A stretch of 10,264 nucleotides of DNA, taken from an uncultured Chloroflexota bacterium. Lineage in GTDB: Bacteria; Chloroflexota; Anaerolineae; Anaerolineales; Anaerolineaceae. Numbering within the stretch: position 1 is the stretch's first letter; each line of letters opens with the position of its first letter. The DNA is taken from contig CADBKS010000099.1 of assembly GCA_902795255.1 (NCBI GenBank), forward strand, positions 1 through 10,264, read 5' to 3'. The translations under genes and the position numbers were made by a program. Below the pieces are notes generated by a model. That model made no database searches. It was not told where the DNA came from and worked only from the letters and a program-made list of their open reading frames with translations. Positions 5,236 to 10,264 of the stretch are shown in pieces.

Positions 5236-7341
5236 ATGGAAAAAAAGCCGAAGCGTTCCGGAGTGATCAACCCGACGGTGTTCCTTTTCATCGTCGTGTG
5301 TATTGTTATATTCCTGCTGCTTACCACCCAGATCTCGCTGCGCAGATCCAGTTACGGGATCAGGGTCGGGGATGTCGCAACTAAAGATATAACCGCGCCC
5401 AGAACGATCACGTATGTCAGTGATATTCTGACGGAGGAAGCGAAAAAGGATGCGGCGGATAATGTCAATAATATCTATCTGCCGGCTGATCCGACGATTT
5501 CCAGAAATCAGGTTCAGAACCTTCGGTATACCTTTCAATATATAACGATCGTTCGGGGAGACGAGTATTCTTCCCGGCTGCAGAAAATATCGGATATTAA
5601 AGCGATCAGTGTTGCGGATTTTGACGAGAGTACGATCGAACAGCTTCTCGACCTGAAAGCGGAAGACTGGGGAACGCTGCAGGAGGAAAGTATCCGCGTT
5701 CTTGAGAATGTAATGCAGAGTTCGATCCGGGAAACACAGGTCGTTACGGCGATCGAAAGCATCCCGGCGATGATCAATTACTATATCAATCAGCCGATAA
5801 CGAACCTTGTTACAACGATCGTCGGCCGTTATGTTGCCGCGAACAGCCTGTACAGTGCGGAGCTTACCGAGAAGAGCAAGGCTGAGGCCAGTGCAGCCGT
5901 TCAGCCGCGGGAGCGGACATTTGTGTTCAATCAGACGGTCGTCCAGAAGGGGCAGATCGTTACGGAGCTGATCTATGAAGCGCTGAACAAGATGGGACTT
6001 GTCGTATCCCAGAATAATCCCGGAAAATATATCTCCGTCATTTCCATTATTGCGGGGCTGGGAGCATTTTTCCTGGCCTATCTGCGCGTTACCAAAAATA
6101 CGGGGATCAACGGTTTTACGAGCTGGCTCGTCGTTTCGATCCTGTTCCTGCTGTATTTCATCGTTGGCCGAATGCTTACCCCGAACCATACGCTGGTGCC
6201 GTATATGTTTCCGACCTCCGCGTTCGGTATGACGGTCGCAAGCCTCTTCGGGAATTCACCGGCCGTGGTAATGTCGATCATCCTTTCCATTCTGATCCCG
6301 TATGATTTTTCAAATTCCGTCGGTATTTGCGTGTATTACATCGTCAGTTCGATCGCTGCGGTCGTTATCCTCGGAAAGCAGAGAAACATCGGCAATTTCC
6401 TGAAAACGGGGATCTTATCCGGACTTATTTGTGTTCCGGTGACGATCTCTTATCAGTATGTCAATTCATCCGTGAATCCCGATACCACCGGGATCGTTTC
6501 GATCTCCGGATCGGTGGTCCTGAGCGGTCTGATCGCGGCAACCCTTGCGATCGTCTCGCATTATGTGATCTCGGGCTGGATCGGGATCACGACACCGATG
6601 CAGCTGATGGAACTGCTCCGGCCTGATTCTCCGCTGCTGCAATATTTGCTGCAGAACGCTCCGGGTACCTACCAGCATTCGCTTCAGGTATCCAACCTTG
6701 CTGAACAGGCTGCCAGGGATATCGGGGCTGATTCGCTGCTGACCCGCGCGGGTGCGATGTATCACGATGTCGGGAAAACGATGAATCCCTCCTTCTTTGT
6801 TGAAAACCAGATGTCCGGCAATCTCAATCTGCATAAGGATCTGACACCGAAGGAAGCGGCTGCAACGATCATGAAACACATCAGTGACGGCGTCGAGCTG
6901 GCTCACCAGCATCATCTTCCGGAGCGGATCATCGATTTTATCCGTGAACATCATGGTACGAATATGACCCGTTATCAGTACGGTGAGGCTGTCGAAAAGT
7001 ACGGGGAGGAAAATGTGGACCCCGCGGATTATACTTATCCGGGACCGTCACCAAGATCGAAGGAAACGGCACTCGTCATGCTGGCAGATACTGTTGAGGC
7101 AAGAGCCAGAGCGGAGAAGCCTTCGAACAATGAACAGATCGCCGAACTGGTGAAAAGCACTTTCAACCTGTATACGACCGGCGGACAGATGGATGAAACT
7201 CCGCTTTCATTCAAGGATCTTTCGACAGCCAGAAAATCCTTTGAACGGGTCCTGCAGAATATTTATCATCCGCGCGTCCTCTATCCAGCTTCGCTTCAGG
7301 AAAAATCAGCTGAAGAGGCGGATGCTGACGGTAAAAAATGA
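5236..7341 (+). CDS. pgpH: 7TM-HD family cyclic-di-AMP phosphodiesterase PgpH
   Basis: The 701-aa protein has the complete 7TM-HD layout. An N-terminal helix (about residues 12-32) is followed by a large extracellular domain (about 40-270), about seven membrane helices (about 280-470) and a cytoplasmic HD phosphohydrolase domain (about 476-640). Metal-ligand residues are present: H481 in TYQHSLQV, H510-D511 in YHDVGK, H548, H572-H573 in REHHGT, and D618 in LADTVEARAR. Characterised relatives such as Listeria PgpH hydrolyse c-di-AMP to pApA and thereby control cell-wall and osmotic responses. The catalytic set looks intact, so an active enzyme is expected. The ATG lies one base after the yqeY stop with little ribosome binding site, suggesting coupled translation. 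The usual upstream neighbour phoH is absent, while ybeY and dgkA follow in the standard order. The last ~15 residues are hydrophilic and variable. Confidence 0.95.
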   Translation: MEKKPKRSGVINPTVFLFIVVCIVIFLLLTTQISLRRSSYGIRVGDVATKDITAPRTITYVSDILTEEAKKDAADNVNNIYLPADPTISRNQVQNLRYTFQYITIVRGDEYSSRLQKISDIKAISVADFDESTIEQLLDLKAEDWGTLQEESIRVLENVMQSSIRETQVVTAIESIPAMINYYINQPITNLVTTIVGRYVAANSLYSAELTEKSKAEASAAVQPRERTFVFNQTVVQKGQIVTELIYEALNKMGLVVSQNNPGKYISVISIIAGLGAFFLAYLRVTKNTGINGFTSWLVVSILFLLYFIVGRMLTPNHTLVPYMFPTSAFGMTVASLFGNSPAVVMSIILSILIPYDFSNSVGICVYYIVSSIAAVVILGKQRNIGNFLKTGILSGLICVPVTISYQYVNSSVNPDTTGIVSISGSVVLSGLIAATLAIVSHYVISGWIGITTPMQLMELLRPDSPLLQYLLQNAPGTYQHSLQVSNLAEQAARDIGADSLLTRAGAMYHDVGKTMNPSFFVENQMSGNLNLHKDLTPKEAAATIMKHISDGVELAHQHHLPERIIDFIREHHGTNMTRYQYGEAVEKYGEENVDPADYTYPGPSPRSKETALVMLADTVEARARAEKPSNNEQIAELVKSTFNLYTTGGQMDETPLSFKDLSTARKSFERVLQNIYHPRVLYPASLQEKSAEEADADGKK

Positions 7342-7378
7342 ACGATTTGAATTCGTAATAAAAACATAAGGGGAGCAA

Positions 7379-7849
7379 ATGAATCTTGACCGTGAAAGAC
7401 TGAGTGAAGATATTCAGCTGGATGAAAAGAAACTATATGATATCGCCGATACCGTTCTCCGGGACTTCTATGAGGATATGCCGGAATTTTCTCTGATTTT
7501 TGTCGAGCCGGAAGAGATCAGAAATCTGAATAAGACCTATCGGGATGTGGATGCTGTTACCGATGTGCTGTCTTTTGAATCGGACGGTGAGATCGATCCG
7601 GAAACAGGGACCGAGTACCTCGGTGATATTCTGATCTGTGCAAAGCAGGCTGAACAGCAGGCTCAGTTATCCGGCCATCCATTCGAGAACGAGGTAGCCC
7701 TGCTTGAGATCCACGGACTGCTCCATCTGCTCGGGTATGATCATATGAACGATGCGGAACGGAAAGAGATGTGGGCCCTGCAGAATGAGTATTTGGATAA
7801 GTGCGGCGTGGTACTGAACCGGCGACCGGGAGAAGATTTTGATTTTTAA
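7379..7849 (+). CDS. ybeY: Endoribonuclease YbeY, rRNA maturation factor
   Basis: The 156-aa protein carries the family's zinc-binding signature HGLLHLLGYDH at residues 112-122, in which H112, H116 and H122 coordinate the metal. The upstream RDVDAVTDVLSFE segment is the other highly conserved block. YbeY is a single-strand-specific metalloendonuclease needed for 16S rRNA 3'-end maturation and for ribosome quality control. The length is normal for the family. AAGGGGAG (7368-7375) precedes ATG 7379. The gene follows pgpH by 37 nt and its last codons overlap the start of dgkA. This pgpH-ybeY-dgkA order is widely conserved in Firmicutes. Confidence 0.96.
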   Translation: MNLDRERLSEDIQLDEKKLYDIADTVLRDFYEDMPEFSLIFVEPEEIRNLNKTYRDVDAVTDVLSFESDGEIDPETGTEYLGDILICAKQAEQQAQLSGHPFENEVALLEIHGLLHLLGYDHMNDAERKEMWALQNEYLDKCGVVLNRRPGEDFDF

Positions 7850-8228
7850 ATTTTTGAAGCAAAGACTGCATTCTTTCGTTTATGCCTGGGCGGGCATCCG
7901 TAATTTATGGGAGAAAGAGCAAAATACCCGCATCCATCTTTTTTTTACCGCAGCGGTTATTGCTGCCGGAATCATTTTTCGGGTAAGCCTCATTGAGTGG
8001 GCTGTATTGTTTCTGACAATGGCAGCTGTTTGGGCGGCAGAAGCGGTTAATTCGGCAGTCGAGAGAAACGTGGATCTGGTCACCATCGAAAAACGGCAGC
8101 TGGCCAAGGAGGCAAAGGATCTGGCCGCTGGCAGCGTGCTGATTCTGGCTATCGGAAGTGTTGTGGTAGGGCTGTGTATTTTCCTTCCGAAATTAATAGC
8201 GTTCGTGAATGTATTAATTTCAAAATGA
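7839..8228 (+). CDS. dgkA: DgkA-family diacylglycerol/undecaprenol kinase
   Basis: The 129-aa protein has three predicted membrane helices (about residues 34-50, 53-70 and 98-124). All main DgkA active-site positions are present: E27 in WEKEQNTRIHL, N71 and E75 in AVNSAVERNVDL, and K93-D94 in AKEAKDLAAG. In Gram-positive bacteria this family usually phosphorylates undecaprenol, recycling the lipid carrier for wall synthesis, rather than diacylglycerol. The proposed start is TTG 7839, overlapping the end of ybeY by 11 nt, chosen because GGGAG (7828-7832) lies six bases upstream and the N terminus then fits the family; TTG 7854 is the next option. No ATG is available. The last codons lie within a perfect 10-bp inverted repeat. 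The next usual genes, cdd and era, do not follow. Confidence 0.92.
   Translation: MIFKFLKQRLHSFVYAWAGIRNLWEKEQNTRIHLFFTAAVIAAGIIFRVSLIEWAVLFLTMAAVWAAEAVNSAVERNVDLVTIEKRQLAKEAKDLAAGSVLILAIGSVVVGLCIFLPKLIAFVNVLISK
8189..8221 (+). repeat. Perfect 10-bp inverted repeat at the end of dgkA
   Basis: GAAATTAATA at 8189-8198 and TATTAATTTC at 8212-8221 are exact reverse complements with a 13-nt loop. The element lies in the last codons of dgkA, just ahead of the rpsF promoter. The stem is almost entirely A/T and no T-tract follows directly. A second, A/T-only 6-bp pair (8222-8227 with 8235-8240) follows. It may be a weak terminator, an mRNA 3'-end stabiliser or a protein-binding site. Confidence 0.4.
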
Positions 8229-8230
8229 AT

Positions 8231-8260
8231 TTTCCATTTTTCGGAAGTAAATGATATAAT
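8231..8260 (+). promoter_or_regulatory. Promoter of the rpsF-rpsR operon
   Basis: An extended -10 element, TGATATAAT (8252-8260), contains a perfect TATAAT at 8255-8260. A -35-like TTTCCA at 8231-8236 (4 of 6 matches to TTGACA) lies 18 nt upstream. Transcription would begin near 8267, giving a leader of about 70 nt. This fits a strong housekeeping sigma-factor promoter. Confidence 0.65.
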
Positions 8261-8266
8261 CAAAAA

Positions 8267-8329
8267 GGTTTGCTCAAAGAGCAATCTTTCCGTTTCCGTT
8301 TCGCACGGAAATAATCCCATGGAAAGGAG
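8267..8329 (+). promoter_or_regulatory. Structured rpsF leader, candidate S6:S18 autoregulatory RNA
   Basis: Three helices can be drawn. The first is a 6-bp hairpin (8270-8275 with 8279-8284, 3-nt loop). The second is a 7-bp hairpin (8293-8299 with 8305-8311, 5-nt loop). The third encloses the second and pairs CTTTCC (8286-8291) with GGAAAG (8321-8326), with a possible extra U-G pair at 8285/8327. The last helix covers part of the AAAGGAG ribosome binding site (8323-8329). Leaders of rpsF in many bacteria bind the S6:S18 complex through a conserved CCG; two CCG trinucleotides occur here (8290-8292 and 8296-8298). The exact match to that motif is inferred, not verified. Confidence 0.5.
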
Positions 8330-8337
8330 AAATAAAC

Positions 8338-8628
8338 ATGCGCAAGTACGAAATCATTTTCATTGCCCAGCCGGATCTTGATGAGGAAAACCTCAACAGC
8401 GTTGTTGAGAAGATCAAGGGTTGGATCGCTGATGGTAAGGGCGAAGTTGTCAGCGTTGACAACTGGGGCAAACGAAGAATGGCTTATCGCATCCGCAAGC
8501 AGCACGACGGTCAGTATGTTCTGATCACCGCCAACCTGGAACCCGCTGCCGTGAAGGAACTGAGCCAGAACATGCGGTTCGTTGAAAGCATCATGCGTTC
8601 AATGATCACTGTTGTCGAAGAAGACTAA
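8338..8628 (+). CDS. rpsF: 30S ribosomal protein S6
   Basis: The 96-aa protein is a full-length S6: MRKYEIIFIAQPDLDEE at the N terminus, a central VVSVDNWGKRRMAYRI segment, GQYVLITANLEP, and a C-terminal NMRFVESIMRSMITV strand. S6 forms a dimer with S18 and binds the central domain of 16S rRNA in the 30S platform. A strong AAAGGAG (8323-8329) lies eight bases before the ATG, and a well-formed promoter and structured leader precede it. Arginine codons are mostly CGC/CGT, unlike the CGG-rich upstream genes, as expected for high expression. In most Firmicutes ssb lies between rpsF and rpsR; here rpsR follows after 47 nt with no ssb. Confidence 0.97.
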   Translation: MRKYEIIFIAQPDLDEENLNSVVEKIKGWIADGKGEVVSVDNWGKRRMAYRIRKQHDGQYVLITANLEPAAVKELSQNMRFVESIMRSMITVVEED

Positions 8629-8645
8629 TTAAATAAGACTGATCA

Positions 8646-8663
8646 AACGGTATCAAAACCGTT
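8646..8663 (+). other. Small hairpin between rpsF and rpsR
   Basis: A perfect 6-bp stem (8646-8651 with 8658-8663, 6-nt loop) sits just ahead of the rpsR ribosome binding site AGGAGA (8665-8670). No T-run follows, so it is not a terminator. It might set the relative output of rpsR or be a processing site. Confidence 0.35.
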
Positions 8664-8675
8664 CAGGAGATTAAA

Positions 8676-8963
8676 ATGAGTGAAGAAATGATGAATGAAC
8701 AGCAGGAACATCGCGGTGGTGCCCGTCGTTTTGTTGCTCGCCCGAAGGTTTGCCAGTTCTGTTCAGATAAAACCGTAAAGATCGATTACAAAAACGCTGA
8801 TCTGCTCCGCCGTTTTGTAACCGAAGAAGGTAAAATCCGTCCCCGCCGTCAGACCGGGACCTGTGCCAAACATCAGCGCGCAATTGCATACGCTGTGAAA
8901 CGCGCTCGCCAGATCGCATTGCTGCCTTTCACTTCCGAGCCGTACCAGGACGTTGTCCGCTAA
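8676..8963 (+). CDS. rpsR: 30S ribosomal protein S18 (zinc-binding form)
   Basis: The 95-aa protein is S18: a [20 protein letters not shown] core, the [14 protein letters not shown] loop and the [11 protein letters not shown] terminus. It keeps a zinc-ligand set, C26-x2-C29 and C63-x2-H66, marking it as the C+ type; many Firmicutes carry a cysteine-free S18 instead. The N-terminal ~22 residues are a Glu/Arg-rich tail of variable sequence, as often seen in S18. S18 pairs with S6 on the 30S platform. AGGAGA (8665-8670) precedes the ATG, and the gene is cotranscribed with rpsF and closed by the terminator at 8982-9015. Confidence 0.97.
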   Translation: MSEEMMNEQQEHRGGARRFVARPKVCQFCSDKTVKIDYKNADLLRRFVTEEGKIRPRRQTGTCAKHQRAIAYAVKRARQIALLPFTSEPYQDVVR

Positions 8964-8981
8964 TTTATTTCAATATAACAG

Positions 8982-9015
8982 TGGGCATAGAGTGAAGAGC
9001 TCTGTGCCCATTTTT
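8982..9015 (+). terminator. Intrinsic terminator of the rpsF-rpsR operon
   Basis: An 11-bp stem (8982-8992 with 9000-9010, one G-U pair) with a 7-nt loop is followed directly by TTTTT at 9011-9015. It begins 18 bases after the rpsR stop. The next start codon is only 16 bases after the T-run. Confidence 0.85.
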
Positions 9016-9030
9016 AGAAGGAAGTAAAAA

Positions 9031-10264
9031 ATGGCAGTTAATGAAAAAAATGAAGTCGTAAATCCCCGTCAGAACAATAAAACGAATCGGCAGAAGAGAG
9101 ATGAAGAAGAAAAACAGCTGAAAAGGCTGAAGCTTTTCGGTTTAATCACTCTTGCCATTATCGTTTTAGCTGTTATTATCGGGATCATTGTCGGTATTAT
9201 CAATAAACCTTCCCGCAAGACCGTTGCAAAAGTCGGTAATGAAACGATCAAACTGGATGAATACCAGTCCGCAGTCAGTCTGCAGCGTTCCAATATCAAT
9301 AATAACTATGCTTATATGCAGCAGCTTTATGCCATGTTTGGCATGAGCGTTGATGACAGTACACGCGAACAGTATGCGATGCAGATGTCCGATGCTTATA
9401 AAGGTATTCTCGGCCAGACTGTTCTCAGCAACATGATCGATCAGCGTGTTATGGCTTACGGTGCGGAGAAGGAAGGTATCTCCGTGAGTGATGAAGAGGT
9501 GGAAGCGCAGTATCAGTCAATGTTCGGTTATTACCCGAACGGTACCCCGACAGCTGCCCCGACCTCCGAACCTTTTGAAGCGACTCCGACTGTTTCCGAA
9601 GAACAGCTGGCTATCCTTCGCTACACCGAAACTCCGGTTCCGACCGAAGCTGCCGAAGAAGAAGCTGAAACTCCGGCTGAAGAAACTGAAACCGCTTCTG
9701 ATGCCGAAACCCAGGAAGATATCGAAGCGGCTGTCGAAGAAGCAGTAGAAGAAACTGCGGAAAAGATCCAGGATGTTACTTCCGAAATCGAAGCCGGTAT
9801 TGAAGAAGCTGTTGAAGAAGTCTCCGAAGAGGCTGAAGAAGCAGTGACTGAGGAAACCGAAGCTCCTGCGGAAGAACCTGCAGCTGAGGAAGAAGTATCC
9901 GAACCCGAACCGACTGCTGAACCGACCCTTGCTCCGACGCCTACTGTCTACACAGAAGATATGTTCAAACAGTATGAATCTTATTACTTTGCGAACAACT
10001 TCTATTATGACAAGGATTTCCTGAAGAAGGAACTGAAATACGAGCTTCTCGAACAGAAGGTTAGAGATCAAATCGAAACCACCGTTCCGCGCACGGCTGA
10101 TATGGTCTGGGCACGTCACATCCTTGTTGAAACCGAAGAAGAAGCGCTTGCAGCTCTTGAACGCATCAATAATGGTGAGGAATGGGGTGATGTCGCGGCA
10201 GAAGTTTCAACGGATTCTACCGCAAGCAATGCAGGCGACCTTGGCTGGTTCACTGCTGATAGAA
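9031..10264 (+). CDS. Membrane-anchored parvulin-type peptidyl-prolyl isomerase/foldase (3' truncated)
   Basis: The frame is open from ATG 9031 to the window end (411 codons, no stop), so the C terminus is missing. AAGGA (9018-9022) precedes the start. Residues 1-36 are a charged cytoplasmic tail and 37-57 one membrane helix, with no lipobox cysteine, so this is not a PrsA lipoprotein. Residues ~62-170 match the first part of a SurA/PpiD-type N-terminal chaperone domain (AKVGNETIKLDEYQ, VLSNMIDQRVMAYGAEKEGISVSDEEVEAQY). Residues ~171-309 are a Glu/Ala/Thr/Pro-rich insert. The chaperone domain then resumes at ~310, and from ~358 a parvulin domain begins (WARHILVETEEEA with H363, later GDLGWF), broken by the window edge. 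Such proteins help exported proteins fold at the outer face of the membrane. No promoter is visible between the rpsR terminator and this gene. Confidence 0.9.
   Translation, partial: MAVNEKNEVVNPRQNNKTNRQKRDEEEKQLKRLKLFGLITLAIIVLAVIIGIIVGIINKPSRKTVAKVGNETIKLDEYQSAVSLQRSNINNNYAYMQQLYAMFGMSVDDSTREQYAMQMSDAYKGILGQTVLSNMIDQRVMAYGAEKEGISVSDEEVEAQYQSMFGYYPNGTPTAAPTSEPFEATPTVSEEQLAILRYTETPVPTEAAEEEAETPAEETETASDAETQEDIEAAVEEAVEETAEKIQDVTSEIEAGIEEAVEEVSEEAEEAVTEETEAPAEEPAAEEEVSEPEPTAEPTLAPTPTVYTEDMFKQYESYYFANNFYYDKDFLKKELKYELLEQKVRDQIETTVPRTADMVWARHILVETEEEALAALERINNGEEWGDVAAEVSTDSTASNAGDLGWFTADR
9541..9957 (+). repeat. Acidic low-complexity insert in the foldase gene
   Basis: This in-frame stretch encodes residues ~171-309. 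In the 120 codons from 9601 to 9960 I count 40 Glu and 4 Asp against one Lys and one Arg. It is built from loosely repeated EEAVEE/EEAEE and TPTP/EPTAEPT units, with Pro-Thr-rich ends flanking a central Glu-Ala part likely to be helical. The GAA-rich DNA produces a long open Phe/Ser/Arg frame on the opposite strand that is not a gene. Confidence 0.8.

Noticed and set aside
5203..6189. A 328-codon minus-strand open frame opposite pgpH
   Set aside because: It lies across well-recognised PgpH extracellular and membrane parts and has no coherent hydrophobic pattern or motif.
8953..8979. Possible promoter TTGTCC / TATAAC before the foldase gene
   Set aside because: The spacing is 15 nt and transcription would start inside the rpsR terminator hairpin; the -35 overlaps the end of rpsR.
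9517..10119. A 200-codon minus-strand open frame rich in Phe, Ser and Arg
   Set aside because: It is the complement of the GAA-rich acidic insert; the composition is an artefact of that repeat, and the plus-strand frame continues into a clear parvulin domain.
1..10264. CRISPR arrays, tRNA genes, insertion sequences, phage or toxin-antitoxin modules
   Set aside because: No spaced direct repeats, cloverleaf sequences, transposase motifs or small two-gene modules were found; nearly all DNA is accounted for by the genes listed.

Overview
The window looks like a chromosomal segment from an anaerobic member of the Firmicutes (Bacillota), most likely an uncultured Clostridia lineage. The evidence is the 7TM-HD c-di-AMP phosphodiesterase PgpH followed by ybeY and dgkA (a Gram-positive neighbourhood), a DUF1385/YqhQ protein, ComEA, YqeY, strong AGGAG-type ribosome binding sites, and a YgfK-type iron-sulfur protein typical of anaerobes with selenium/molybdenum hydroxylase clusters. 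Base composition is moderately GC-rich in coding DNA and falls sharply in the intergenic promoter regions. I see no tRNA, rRNA, CRISPR array, insertion sequence or phage gene.

Layout. (1) 1-1980, plus strand: the 3' end of a ygfK-like gene with two [4Fe-4S] clusters, a strong hairpin terminator, then a two-domain protein joining a MocA-like molybdenum cofactor cytidylyltransferase to a class IV (PLP) aminotransferase. This looks like the end of a molybdenum-hydroxylase accessory locus. (2) 1987-3165, minus strand: an isolated multi-pass membrane protein of unknown function that converges on the fusion gene. (3) 3166-3295: an AT-rich divergent promoter region. (4) 3296-8228, plus strand: a tightly packed run of yqhQ (DUF1385), comEA, yqeY, pgpH, ybeY and dgkA, with gaps of 1 to 37 nt or short overlaps, so probably one operon. 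(5) 8229-8337: a promoter and structured leader for ribosomal protein genes. (6) 8338-8963: rpsF and rpsR with no ssb between them, closed by an intrinsic terminator. (7) 9031-10264: the start of a membrane-anchored parvulin-type foldase, cut by the window end, with a very acidic low-complexity insert.

How the parts relate. Region 1 fits assembly of molybdenum hydroxylases. Region 4 mixes envelope and nucleotide-signalling functions (c-di-AMP turnover by PgpH, lipid kinase DgkA, DNA-uptake protein ComEA) with ribosome maturation (YbeY). Regions 5 and 6 are translation genes that probably regulate themselves through the leader RNA. The foldase acts outside the membrane on exported proteins.

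Most noteworthy are the MocA-aminotransferase fusion, whose junction carries an intact internal ribosome binding site and in-frame GTG; the acidic insert splitting the chaperone domain of the foldase; the rpsF leader, whose outer helix would mask the ribosome binding site; and two terminator hairpins placed directly in front of the next gene's ribosome binding site. No wholly new multi-gene defence or mobile system is visible.
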